Assembly: GCA_944548615.1 (NCBI GenBank)
Contig: OX155964.1
Span: 17,154,653 to 17,218,652 of the forward strand
DNA: 64,000 nucleotides
Origin: Micropterix aruncella
Lineage: Eukaryota > Arthropoda > Insecta > Lepidoptera > Micropterigidae
Reading direction: 5' to 3'
How positions within the stretch are numbered: position 1 is the stretch's first letter; each line of letters begins with the position of its first letter. Both the position numbers and the translations under genes were made by a program. The notes beneath the pieces were generated by a model. The model did not search any database. It was not told where the DNA came from and worked only from the letters and a program-made list of their open reading frames with translations. Below are positions 19,595 to 31,989 of this stretch, in pieces.

Positions 19595-22500
19595 ATTTCA
19601 ATCAAGTATAATATTTTGTTTTTTACCAGTCTTCAATTTATGATTACAGTAGTGCATCAAAGGTCAGCCAATGTTGATTCTGTCAAAATAAATATATATT
19701 ACCAGAAATAATAGTGCTCCACATATTGGCGGACGCACTATGACTGAAAAGGAACGCAATAGTATAGTAAAATAACATCAGTAGGACATCTCAAACCCGT
19801 TTTCGAAATAAGTACCACCGAGGTTGCCAAGTACCTAGCCGAACCACCAGGGTTGCCACAACAAGTACACAATTGACAAGTTGTGATCCCATTAAAGCAG
19901 AAATGCAATTATTTATAATTATTATGTACGTTTATGTATTTTTGGTTTATAGACCAAGAGTCGGTTCCCAAGATTGTACTGTAACAGAATATATGAGTTA
20001 GTGGTGACTTTATGGGACAGCATTCCTCACTTGTTGTATGTGTTCGAAATACCATCATTTTAGTAAGTTAAAGGAGGTACTTAACAAAAACGCATCTACC
20101 TACCTACCTAATATCTGGAATACAATACGGTCTTTTTGACGTGAATAGGTACGTCTAGAAGTTTACGCCGGATACTAGGTGATGCTTCAAAAAACTTGAT
20201 GTAATGTCACCGGCATGAACTTCTAATGAACTTCAAATGTTCATGATGACAAAAACCATCAAATAAGTCAGAAAATAAAAGGTCGACTAGAATGATTTTA
20301 GTATAATTCTAATCAACGTACAGTTCCGTTTCGCTAGAGGGGGGGGGGGGTTGGACCGCAACTCACAGTGACCATTTTCGTGTCAGCAAGAACTTATAAA
20401 TCAGTATAGCCTGACACCCAGAGCTGCTACCACGCTGGTTTTGATCTCAAAATATAGCTTCCGATTTGAATTATAAGGTAAAATAAAGTTTTTTTTTATA
20501 GGAAATAAATTAAAATAAAATTGAGAAAGTCGAACAAAATGCCAACCTGAAATATAGAAGCATTAGAAAAAGTGGCTTAGCTAGCGGTTTATAAGCGAAT
20601 TTTTTTTATAAAGTGTTTAAGTTTATTAAGTGGCTCAGCTATAAGCAACATTTAGGATGAATGTATTGAAAAACAAAAACATTCTTGTAACCCTTCTGAT
20701 AATAGAAAATGATGTTTCACGATCGGGTAGTTTCCCCGTAACCCGCATGGCTTGTGATCGGAGCTCTACCACTCAATATTTTGAATTTTTTAAATTAATT
20801 TACTGTACTCGAACTGTTAGAAAATGTAAATATTAAATATCATTCTTGATAATCTGGCGACATATACGATCAAGTTCCTCGGCTCAGGCCAGTAATACCG
20901 CCTTGGTTATACAATAATTAATTGTTATTACCGTTATTTAGTTATTACGAGGGTAATTCAATAATTTAGAAAACAAAAATATTTCTTACCCTTTTCCTTC
21001 TTTCGTATGTCTAAATATATTTTTTTTGTGAAAATGTATTTTTTTTAATGTTTAATTTTTATCTACGTATTCATATAATTATTTTTTGATTTTCCTTGTT
21101 GGTTAAAATCGAGAGACGCTCTGATACATTCTATACGATAGAATGGGAAATGATACTTTATTCGTATTTTCTTTCCTATTTATAGGCATAAGCCATCTTG
21201 GCCTTCAAGAAATTTTAAATATAAACGAGGCAATGTCAGCTTGTAAGGATTTATAATACTTATTTGAGGTGAGAGAAAATACAAAGTAAACAGGTAAAGT
21301 GCGAGGTTTCTTGATGAGGGTTACATTTTCACACACATCGACAAGAAAACGAGTTTTGGAATTCCATGGATACTGTTTGCTTATATTTTGAATATGTCGA
21401 ATAATACGGTTAAAAATTTTGGAAAAATAATTATAAAAATTTCTTCAATGATGTTATTTTTTTATTTATTTTATTTTCAAGACCAAAAAATTACGTAGTA
21501 GGTATTTAAATTTAACATATTTTGTGCCTCTCCTAACTAGGCAGATCCTGTTCTAAGGAGAACACCAATAATAAAATGGTTATTAAAATAACAACTATAT
21601 GTAAGTACTAAATAACAATGAGTAATAGGTAATAATAAATAATAATAATAATTAGTAATAACATGTATATAATAAACACTTAAATAGAATAAATATAAAT
21701 ATGTGTACATAAAAAAATATATTATTTTAATATTGTCATAAATGAGTTTTCCGTCTCTCTTCTACCAAGGTTAATAAGCCATAATTTAAGGCGATATTTT
21801 TGCTGTTTCCTATTTATTCCCAACATGTGTTTATATTCTAGGAGCAAGGAAGCTGTAGTGACGTTGTCCAAAAGACGTTAAACGTTTATGTACTTGAAAG
21901 TTTTCTTGTAACGACCTGTTCTCTCACTTTTTCCCGGAATACTTGAGGTATATTTTATATAAATTATTGCTTTAAGGCAATACAGCTGTCTTAAATCCAG
22001 CAATTGTGCCTCAAGAAACAGGTCGTCAGAAGGGTTTTTTCTTGTCTTTTTGAAAATCCAACTCTTTAAGAGGGTATTCTGGTCTAGAGGCCTAAACTTT
22101 AGGCGTTTTTACGAAAAGGATTAAAAAAACATTTTCACAATCCATTTTTTTTAAAAATTTTCACTGACGTTTCATGAATACAAAAAAAAAACAAAAATTT
22201 TAAGAGTTAAAGGCTAGTGAAGTGGGGACTAAAAAGAAAGAGGTGCGTCCTGGTTTACATGTTTCCAGCCCTTGTAGTGTTATGAAACAAAGAAAAATAG
22301 ATAATCTTGATTAGTAAGGACGTCGCTATGACCTGGACCTTGGAAAGAAATATATGATTTTTTCCGCACAATGGCGACGATTTGAAAAATAAAATCTTTT
22401 TGCCCATGTTTTTTTATATTTTATTTTTTTTAAAATTGTAATTTTTATTTTCAAAATCCCTGGTCCCGGATACAGAGGGATAAGAAAAGATGTTTTCCAA

Positions 22501-23080
22501 TAAATTTAAAATAAATCATAAGGCATATTGCTGGATTGACAATAAAATATATATTTTTTGATTATTCTACATAGAATTTGCATTTCTATTTTAATATATT
22601 ATTCTCCCTGACTCCTAAATCACATTAGTATATTTTGATTATTTGTGTGTAGGTTATATTGAATATAATATTACAGCCATGACAACTGTAGGAATGCCTA
22701 TCTACTGGAGTAGTTGATTGTATTGTATTGTATTGTATCAAAATCTCATTAGAATTTCAATTCAATTATTTTTTTACAAATATGATTGTAATGATCCCTT
22801 ATCGCGGGGCATATGATCAGTGCGCGGGGCCTCTAAAAGGTGCGAGGTTCATATGCAGGTGCCTACTTGACGAATCGGATATTTCGGCACTGGTAAATAC
22901 CTATATTTACCTACACATTTTTTTTATTGTTAGAGTGCGCTGAAAAGGCAAGAGCTCTAAGCGGGGATCGAATTGTTGTAAAATCGATAAATAGAAAAAC
23001 AAAATATATCAACATGAGCTCAACTAATGACTGCATCAACAGGTAATTTATTTATTTATTTTTAGTAAAACAACAGGTTT
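19595..23080. other. AT-rich gene-poor stretch
   Basis: No gene, RNA gene or bounded element could be supported. It contains a 12-G run at 20339-20350, many A/T homopolymers, and a short ATTGT pentanucleotide repeat near 22717-22737. Confidence 0.5.
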
Positions 23081-23084
23081 ACAA

Positions 23085-23525
23085 TCGATAATATAACAAG
23101 TGAGCGTTACTATCTGCCATACATACTTAACAAAATTGTGAGCTTAGGCCGACAATGATCTTTCATCTTTATTATAACATGTGAACGTTTCTTTCTGATA
23201 TATATATACTTGACAAAATTTTGAGCTTAGACGGACAATGAACTTTCATCTATAATATCACAATTGAACGTTTCTTTCTGACATATATACTTGACAAAAT
23301 TATGAGCTTAGGCCGACAATGATCTTTCATAAACATACTTGACAAAATTTTGAGCTTAGGCGGACAATGATATTTCATCTATAATATAACATGTGAACGT
23401 TACTTTCTGACATACATAAACTTGACAAAATTTTGAGCTTAGGCAGACAATGATCTTTCATCTAAAATATAACAAAATTTATACTTGACAAAATTTTGAG
23501 CGTAGGCAGACAATGATCTTTCATT
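23085..23525. repeat. minisatellite, about six units of 65-90 bp
   Basis: Units share the order ATACTTGACAAAATTTTGAGC, TTAGGC(C/G/A)GACAATGA, TCTTTCAT, then usually TATAATATAACATGTGAACG and TTTCTGACATA. They vary in length by internal deletion. There are no unique spacers of fixed length and no associated genes, so this is not a CRISPR array. Confidence 0.85.
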
Positions 23526-24175
23526 CCTCTTTCTTACCCTTCATAAGGAACGTACTCATTACGTAAAGTAATCAAATTCAAGATCTACTGAAATTAATGA
23601 CCTAAATAGATAAACATATTTATATAAATTGTTATGACCATGAGTGCTGAGTTGCTATTGTGGGTAGATAACCATTTTATCTCACTGGTAAATAATTAAA
23701 TAAAAAATGTGATCTTAAAACTGTGCATGTACATAATTTTTAACCTTATATATTAATAAATTTTAGGCAGTAGCTTGGCTGCCAGCGCCGGCTCCCGACA
23801 AAAAAAAATCTCAAAGAAGCTGTCAGGCAAAATCCAAACGTCAAAATGGTAGCCATAATGTTCTATTTGCACAAAACCAGATATTAAAGTGAAAATTGTG
23901 TGACCATTTTGATAGCGTCAGGACATTCTTTCCTACCTTGCGATGAAGTCTTCGGCATGGTAGAGGAGGCCAAGAAATATGGTCCTAACATGAAGATGTT
24001 AGGATTATATTTCTTGGAATGAATGTGAATCCTGAATGTAGATTCAGGACGACTGGAATTTAGTAATTGCCTCTGCGAAAAAGAGGATTCCTTTCCAAAT
24101 AATACAAAAGAACCCCCCCTCCCCCCCATAAAAAACACATTTCCGTCTTCATCTCGAAAAAAAATTGCACGTTCA
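23526..24175. other. no recognisable gene
   Basis: AT-rich with short C/T runs near 24114-24128. The minus frame at 23884-24195 has no recognisable domain. Confidence 0.45.
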
Positions 24176-24179
24176 CAAA

Positions 24180-24425
24180 ATGAATGCGTATACAAAATTT
24201 CGTGACTGTGCTGTTGACCGTTGAGGAGTTTCCTCGTCGGGAGCCAACCCTGGGCGCAACAGCCATGTCACGGTGAACCTTATAACGGGCTATCATAATT
24301 GAATGAGTATACAAAATTTCGTGTCTGTGCCGTTGACCGTTGAGGAGTCCCCTTATCGGGAGGCAACCCTGGGCTTAGCAGCCATGTCATGATAACATTT
24401 GTAATAAGCTATTCCTCTTCACGGG
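24180..24425 (-). repeat. dimer of a roughly 120-bp repeat, also at 53.72-53.96 kb
   Basis: Two head-to-tail units carry GAATG(C/A)GTATACAAAATTTCGTG, GTTGACCGTTGAGGAGT and CAACCCTGGGC. The same unit occurs as an inverted dimer at 53.72-53.96 kb. A third, weaker partial unit follows at 24421-24450. The function is unknown; a LINE or SINE 3' repeat is possible. Confidence 0.75.
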
Positions 24426-24499
24426 AGCCAATCCTGGTTGCAGAATCAGGTCACTTACCATAAAAATGCATTGTCGTCGGAACTGCAACAACATGTAAA

Positions 24500-24608
24500 A
24501 TTTTAATTTTATAGGATAAGAGGAAGCGGTTCTAATTCTGCTGGCAAGATTTGACCTAAACAAACACACTGACAAACATTGCAAGGTAAATAAAAGCTTG
24601 TAAAAAGA
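24500..24608 (+). repeat. dispersed 100-bp repeat also in each tandem unit
   Basis: AGGATAAGAGGAAG, GCAAGATTTGACCTAAACAA and ATTGCAAGGTAAATAAAAGC recur in order at 41.64, 46.29 and 50.93 kb with small indels. No coding potential is seen. Confidence 0.75.
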
Positions 24609-24952
24609 GGCTCTAGCATTGTTGCTAGATTACGAGTACCTGATAAATAGTACCTTGACTAAATGCGTTACCTTGTTTCCGGCGTATACATTCATCGTGG
24701 AGGCTAGAAAGGTATGTTATCCGGATAATTATAAAGATAACCAAAATAAGAACACAAACTCAAACTCTTTTAAATCACACTGCTAAGGGTTTTTAATTAC
24801 TGTTCAAATACTATGGCGTTCAAAATCAGTATGATTCAATCAGTATGTTCAAAATCAGTATGATAAGACATAGTTAACTTTTATTGCATGTTCTTTTATT
24901 TTTCGCCATAGTAAATTTTTAGGTTGATACTATTGATATATGTACCATTGAG

Positions 24953-25612
24953 GGAGCTAACGGGCCCATGATGGGTTGGCCACGTAGACCCATGTGTTCA
25001 GGGTCGGTCACACTCACGGGTCAACACCCATCCGACGGCCTCCACGCACGGGGTGCGAACCTGGGTAGGACTCTGGCCCTGGTCAGTTTCCCCTGGGAAT
25101 CAAACCTCTGGCGCTCCTGGACGGTCTGCGCACCGTGCGGCGCAAGCCAATTGATTGTGCACTCCGACTAACAGTCGGGGGAGTCTGTAAGCTGTATTGT
25201 TTCCTATAGAGCGGGGGTGGTTGCGTAACTTACGGCGACTGCTCTTGAAATGCCCATTGGCCATCCGATCCCGTGTTAGAGGCGGGCAAAGGACGCTATG
25301 GTCCGCGATAGATTCGGTATTTACCGTTTCACCGCTTCGTAAGGGAGAGGACCGCGCAAGCGACCTCGAACTCGGAACCAATCGAGAGACCGGAGAAATC
25401 TAGTCACAATTGGTAGTTAGGGCGCGAGTGCCGCCCGCCAGGTAACATACCTGGCTATCTCGCGGTAAGGCGTTGGTCTCTAACGGGTTGTGGAGTAGCT
25501 AGACGTCGGATTGTTTTGTCCAAAGTCTTCTACGCTCACTCCAGGGAGATAGAACGACTAATCGTTAAAACGTCCTGTGGTGACGGGCTCGCCCGTTGTA
25601 GTCGACAACTCA
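24953..25612. mobile_element. foldback element, loop plus right arm
   Basis: It starts in the loop sequence (GAGCTAACGGGCCCATGATG) and continues through the complete right arm to GTAGTCGACAACTC. The left arm is missing. ATATATGTACCATTGA occurs at both edges (about 24938 and 25616), which may be a duplicated flank. Confidence 0.7.
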
Positions 25613-25639
25613 ATATATATGTACCATTGATATATGTCC

Positions 25640-25893
25640 CGCGCAACTCGTAACCAATCGAGAGACCGGAGTAATCTGGTCACAATTGGAAGTAAGGGCG
25701 TGAGTGTGAGCCCGCTGGGTAGCCCACCTAGTTATCTCGCGGTTAAGGCGTTGGCCTCTTACGGGCATGTGGCGGAGCTTGACGGTGGACTGTTTTTGTC
25801 CAAGTCTTCTGCGTTCACCTCACGGGGGATAGAACGACTAATCGTTACATTTTCCTGAGGCGACGGGTTCGCCCGTTGTAGTTGACAACTCTA
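25640..25893. mobile_element. foldback element, right-arm end only
   Basis: About 250 bp homologous to the outer half of the right arm just upstream, ending GTTGTAGTTGACAACTC. It begins abruptly in the AACCAATCGAGAGACCGGAG block, so it is a truncated second copy in direct orientation. Confidence 0.7.
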
Positions 25894-26333
25894 TTTATAT
25901 GTACCTACCTTTTTTCTAAATATTAAATACCCTTCCCAAAAAACTCGTCATCCCGATCACCTAAAAATTTCTGCACTTCGGCGCTACTACAGTGTCATCA
26001 TATTTACATTTTCGACCTCTCAGGTGTTCCTTTAATATCAGAAATAAATTGAAAACACTAGGGACAGGGTCCAATGAGGACGGAGAACGCTATAGTACTT
26101 CAAATTCAGCTTTTTCGATAGCAACTCTGGACTTGTGTGTTGGCGCGTTATTTTTTGATAAATTGAAAAATATTTATTTGCAGCTGTTGCTATAACAAAC
26201 ATATACAAAAAACAAGAACACACAGATTAAAAATTAAAAAAGTAAATAGACAAAGACTATGAAATAAAGCTACAAACGCTGCGATATCTCTTATCCTGGT
26301 TTTCAGGACACACCTATATCTAAATGTCTTCCT

Positions 26334-26540
26334 TTAATAATAAACTTTTAAAGTGGTAAATACTGCAATTGATTTCGATCGCAAAGCCATTCCCAACCGA
26401 TTCCATACAACCGCAGAATAATACGAAAAGCTGCACTGGAAATGTGTAGTTTTGTGCTTGGGTATTATAGCAAGTTGTTCACTTGCCCGTGTTGAATGGA
26501 CATGCGGATTACGGGACCACGTCATAATCGAGTAAAGATA
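26334..26540 (-). mobile_element. LINE C-terminal remnant
   Basis: The minus frame reads THFQCSFSYYSAVVWNRLGM followed by LRSKSIAVFTTLKVYY, the usual end of CR1/Jockey-type reverse transcriptase ORFs (FxxSFxxxxxxxWNxLP...SxxxFKxxLxxY). Only this end is recognisable. Confidence 0.6.
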
Positions 26541-27535
26541 TCGCGGCTGTTTATTGCGTAGGTACTACCTTGAGTACAAGGGTCGCAAGATGGAGCTGCC
26601 TTCTTTTACTCATATTCAACATGGAAGCTTTCGCAAGAAATGGTGACACATGATGACGTGGAGGAAAACAAAACAATTTTAGTAAATTTGCCTCTTTTTT
26701 CAGGTATTTCGTTTCGATTTTTTTAATTTGTTCAACATGTATGTACGTCCTCCGTTATAGTAGTTCCATGATTAAGGTTTTCAATTATCGCACGACACCT
26801 TGACTGTCTTTGAAAAGAGAGCCCGTGATCTTACCGGCGGATGGAAAGGCCTTGAACTTCTTGGGAGTTTGAGATGATGGTCGTTTCTAGGTCATGGACT
26901 GTTGTTTTGTTTCAGGATCACAGTGGTCAAGCTATGTTTTGTCCATAGTTATGAATTGGGCCAATAAACGGCCAGGATCCTATTGTTACAGATGCAAAGA
27001 GCATTGGGAAATGTTCAGTTTATTTTTCCTGCGCGTCTGTAAGCATTCTCAGTTGGGGACTGAGCTAACTGTAAGCGGAGGCGTTCGGTCTCCCCACCAC
27101 CACAGTATATCAAACAGTAGGTTTACTCTCGAGCTACAGGACATTGCGGGAATAGGTCTCGACCAACGCCTTTGGTTAGCGTTACGCGCAGGTAAAGGCT
27201 GGCGATTTTCGAACGTTTGTGGCCGAGTAGCGGACATCTGGCTGCCTTATCCGAGCCCTTACGACTCGTGACGTATTCGCTTCGATTTCAATTTTGTTCT
27301 AAGAGAAGCTACTGTCTGTTATACTGTGCCATTACAGACATTAGTGCTGTGACGTCACTCACGCAGCGTGCGGATACTGTTTTCATCCCTATACAATGTA
27401 ATCTACTTATACTACGCGCACAACTAAATATAGTAATATACTATGCGCACTACAGACTTTAACGTCGTCCATAGAATAGCGAGGTAGATACACCATCTGA
27501 GCAGCGGATTCATCTTGCAATGAATACAGTTATTA
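26541..27535. other. no recognisable gene
   Basis: A 125-codon plus frame at 26894-27271 has no recognisable domain and opposing frames of similar length, so I do not call it a gene. Confidence 0.45.
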
Positions 27536-27801
27536 TTCTTAGGTAATTGCTTACATTCCACATTTTAAATAAATTATACGTTTTACATGTCGGGGACTGT
27601 TATCGGTAGTCGGGATCCGTCGGGAGTCGGTAAATTTAAAGGCGAGGCGCGCGCGGCACTTCAGTTTTATATGAGTCTTAAAATGGAGATCTTTCTTGAA
27701 ATAAATATTATTAAGAACGCAACAACTTACTTTTATTTCTTCCATTATCGCTTTGCAGACGTTGTCAAAGCATCTTGAGACTGATACCTTTTTCATCTTG
27801 A

Positions 27802-27962
<161 letters not shown>

Positions 27963-28179
27963 TTAAAAAAGCAAGAAAAGCTTTTGTAACTATCTTCAGT
28001 AGCCAGAAATCTGAGTGCAATAGCAAACCGGTGTTGAACCTAATACGCTGTCTGATGTTTGCAGCAATCTTTGAGATATAAGGGGCAATCTTATTTAGGA
28101 GGTCCGTAAAATCATCTTGAGATATTCTGCAGAAATTTTCAAAAGTTTTGCTAGGTTCCCGTACAAAATCTCCTTTCAT
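27963..28179 (-). pseudogene. PIF/Harbinger (HARBI1-like) nuclease fragment
   Basis: The minus frame reads TFENFCRISQDDFTDLLNKI then APYISK. After a frameshift it reads LRFLATEDSYKSFS. This is the N-terminal block of Harbinger transposase/HARBI1 proteins, before the DDE domain. The frameshift and the abrupt end at the CT repeat show it is a fragment. Confidence 0.75.
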
Positions 28180-28210
28180 TGAATTAAATAGTTAGTCGTA
28201 GGTAATCGCT

Positions 28211-28216
28211 TTTATT
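28211..28216 (-). promoter_or_regulatory. polyadenylation signal of glycosyltransferase B
   Basis: AATAAA on the minus strand, about 47 bp after the gene B stop codon. A diverged copy of this 3' flank lies at 27541-27590. Confidence 0.6.
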
Positions 28217-28262
28217 GCACATTTTAGACAAATTATACTTTTTAAATGTTGTCATTATGTTT

Positions 28263-31200
28263 TCAAAAATCTCCATCCCAATTATTCAAAACTCCGGGAC
28301 ACTGCTTTTCAGCCACTACCGTGTATGCTGCACGGGTTCCTTTCTGTATTTTCAGTTTGTAGCTGACTTTGTTCCACATATGCATTACGTAGGCGTCATT
28401 TAGCATATCCATGGCATTTTCTAGATGCTTTTCTTGCATGAACCATTTCCATCTTCCAAAATCGATTGGATAAAAGAGCCGCGTTTCGTAGACATTGAAA
28501 CCTGGAAGAAAAATACTATTGAGCATATGATTTATCGATACCACCTAATAATTTATAATCATTCATTCACCATATTCATATTATTTATTATTATGTCATA
28601 TCAATCAATAATTTATTTAACGACTCTAAGATGAATTTTGTCTAGAATTGGTCTTATTCGTCTCAGGGGGCTCAAAATAGACATTTCCGTCTTCATCTCA
28701 AAATATTTTTTTAGGGCCTTCGCAATATGTTTCCTCCTGGTCGGTTGGTGGGCCGAGAAAGTTAAAATGGCTAGCTGAAAGCTAAAACGATGAAAATGAC
28801 TGAACATGTGTAAATTATTAATATAATTCTATTTCACTATTTTTATATTGAGTATAAAGTAAATATGTAAACCTTCCTTATATTATTAAAATTTTATTAT
28901 ACTTGAATTTGACATTTAGGGAATTCAAAAATAAATTAAAGAAATGGTTATCGAATCATGATAGACTAACCATACATCAAATGTTAGAAATAATAGTATA
29001 ATAAAACTTAGGTGCACAAATTATTAACATATTTTTAAACTTATATATTAAGTATTTTTTAACATTGAACTAACTACCAAAAAATATTTGACTTTCACAA
29101 TGAATTATACTTTTAGACTAGGTATTTTTATATTAAATCCTATATTACTTAACATAATATTAATTATTAATGACTGTTTCTTTCTTTTCTCACATATAAC
29201 TTTATTTATATTATTTAATCGAATTTTATATTATATTTATTGCCGAAGACCACATTTTAGGGCAATTTACTGTGATTAGCTTTTTACTAAAACTTGTACA
29301 TTTGTAGGCAACCAAGCAATCAAGCAAACTTGATTGTAATATTGGAGTCCTGTCCACCCTAGAACGGGCTAGTCCCAGTTGGGTGACAGAAACAAATAAG
29401 CAAAAGGTTAAGGTTTTGCCATTCGATTCCTGTTGTTTTTGTAAGCTAATCAATGTTTTATAGTAATTAATTCTTAAATAAATAAATAAATAAACTTTAT
29501 TTTAAAGATATATATCAAAAATAAAGATTAAGCATATATTTTTGAGAAATTGAGGAAGATCCAAAATCTATGATTTAGTCACAATATGAATCATTGAAAT
29601 CAAATTTTTAAATTTAAAAAATGCATAAATAATTACGACGTATCTAAGGAATTTCGCGTACATAACGTTGTATGGTGAAAGTTGATGTAAAAGTAAAGGT
29701 GAAAGTTGACAGTCCGAAAAATCTAACAGGAATCTCACCACATAATTGATTTTAAACATGAATATCGAAATAAATCGCTTCCTACTATTATTTTACAATT
29801 TTAAGTCAATTTTAGAATATGACTCGCTGTTGCTTTAAAATTGCATATTGCTTCATTAATTTCTTAACTTTTCTTCAAGTTTTACCTCCAGATTTTCGCC
29901 AAATGCAACCTCCCCCGTAGCCAGCTGTTTTTCAAATACTTTTTAGAGCGATTGCCCTCTCTTCTATACACAATATTAATGGGAAGAAAATTTACCTTGA
30001 CAAGTTATCCTATTCATTGATTCGCTATTATTGGTTCCGCATAACTGCTGAAGCACTCGAGTTATAACCCCTGGTCCATTGTTGCCCCAAATGTAACCGT
30101 TAAAATTACATTTCAGATCGCTGTAAAATAAAGAAGAAATTTATGTCTTGAACATAGCAAATTGAATGAAAATCAAAATTGAGCGCATACTTCTCAGCGA
30201 ACACTTCAAGGCTGTAGAATGAACAGCACACGTATATAAAAACAGAGTAATTTAGTCGTTTCAATTCGTTCAGTCAAACCAAATTTTGATTAGATAAAGC
30301 CGATTAAGTGAGATATCTTTACTTGCTTATGACCTGGTCCCGTAACCGATGTAACCATTCAAAACGGGAGCCTGAACAACTTGCATTCATTCCCAAACTC
30401 AAAACCACAGATTTCCAGTGCAGTTTCCCTTATCATTCTGCAGTTACAACTGCAGTTAACCGTCTCTAATTGCCCCAGTCGCCAGTTTGTACTGCGGATA
30501 CTATAATCCAATGACCGCAAAAGTTGTAGAGTTAACCCTCAAACATATAAACATATAAATACTTAAGGTCATTCCGTTGACCGCGCGGGCAAATTGTATC
30601 ATTCAATTTTCTCGGCTGGGTCTTTGATATTGTTTTGTTGTGGGGTTCGTCCCTTACAGGGCTATCTATACTGTGAAGATCCTTCGGGCTTCGCTCTCTC
30701 TTGCTTCCACTTTGGTAGGCTAGTTAATTCGTTTATTGTTTCTTATTTTTTTCATAACTTACTTAATTGTAATCTATTTTGATTCGTATTTATTTTTTGC
30801 ATTTTGAATATTAAATGAATGGTGCTTGGTGAGGATTGGTGAAGATAGAAGATGTTTGGTAAATTATTATCTAAAACCTGGCGACAAACGTCATTGGTCA
30901 TTAAACTGACCGGGCGGTGGTTGTTTAGCTTCTGCCTCCATCAATCATGCCGAGACACTTAAATGATTAAAAAAGTACATACGCCTACCTCAAGAAAGCT
31001 TCCGCCACCTCATATCCTCGCCCATAGTTGTCCACTTTTATTACTCCAGCGGCTATGTTTTCCTTCGATTCAGCTCCGGCATAATTCGATTCTAAATCAT
31101 CCATGTTCTTCAAAACCACAACATCCAGATCCATGTATATTCCGCCATACTTCCACAGAGTTACGTAGCGCAGAACATCGGAAGTATGCGTAATCGCATA

Positions 31201-31713
31201 ATTGGTATTCCGCAGGGGATCAGTCTTGTACCACTCTTCCAACGGAGTGTTCAGCATATAGCTATTGAGATTCACCCGCCTTACTTTGACGTTAGGATAT
31301 TTGACCAGTTCTCTATAAATGGCTGAATTATCCTGGAATTTTACCGGCGCCGTGTATAGCAAGAAGACTGTGTGGTCCGGATGGGTGAGCGCTGCAGATT
31401 CCACGGCGCAGGCCTGTCTCGGAGTCAAAAATGTCTCTGTCCGATTTGAGAAGCATGTCGTCTCGTGAAAGAATATCCCTTTCCCTTTCAGTCCTTCCGT
31501 GTCCTCCTCTGATAATTCTGGAATATTGTTCTCTAAATCTTGAGTATAACACCTCACATTTGTCACGTCGTACTCTAAAATATTCTGGCTGGAATCAGAT
31601 TCCATCGAAGTCGTAGTTAGCAATATCCAGACTGTTATACACAACGTTAGGGCAAATGCCATCCGGCGAAAGAAAGAGATGCTTGCAATTTTTTTCATTT
31701 TTCTGTTGAGCAT
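28263..31713 (-). CDS. alpha-1,4-glycosyltransferase B (A4GALT/Gb3-synthase-like)
   Basis: Minus-strand exons 31713-30989, 30120-29996 and 28501-28263 give 362 residues, with the same intron positions and phases as gene A. Membrane anchor at about residues 18-35; catalytic DxD in [11 protein letters not shown] (Asp195, Asp197). Shared blocks include [27 protein letters not shown] and HTVFLLYTAP; exon 2 has [12 protein letters not shown] and exon 3 LFYPIDFGRWKWF. It is closely similar to gene A, so they are recent paralogues. The expected role is adding alpha-linked Gal or GalNAc to glycolipid in the Golgi. Intron 2 contains a LINE tail (28.89-29.50 kb). No frame break was seen, and a polyadenylation signal follows closely. 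Confidence 0.9.
28890..29500 (+). mobile_element. LINE C-terminus and 3' UTR with TAAA tail
   Basis: The plus frame reads NLTFREFKNKLKKWLSNHD and ends shortly after, the typical last residues of CR1/L2-type LINEs. An AT-rich UTR follows, with a CCTAGAACGGGCTAGTCCCA block, and then (AATA)n near 29477-29496 as a microsatellite tail. It lies in intron 2 of gene B, antisense to the gene. Confidence 0.6.
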
Positions 31714-31989
31714 ACTTTGTTACTGGACCAGTCATCGGATCTTTTCTATATGTAGCTACCTAGATACAGACTTAATATACTTATTCAGCCACTGTTCATT
31801 ATGTTAAAATAAATATTGGTCTATTTTTTATTAACATATTTAGCAGTGTAGAGTCGTATAGGTCGTATTCCTCCACGATAACGCCCAAACGCTTAAACCG
31901 ATTGAGCTGAAATTTGGCATAAAAACATCATTGGGTCATGGCAAGAGTTGAAAAGGTTGTGGTTGAGATCGGCCCCACTAGGGGTCACA

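Noticed and set aside
23085..23525. Possible CRISPR array
   Set aside because: Whole units repeat, with no unique spacers or cas genes, in a eukaryotic context; it is a minisatellite.
26894..27271. 125-codon plus-strand frame in gene-poor DNA
   Set aside because: No motif recognised and an opposing frame of similar quality overlaps it.
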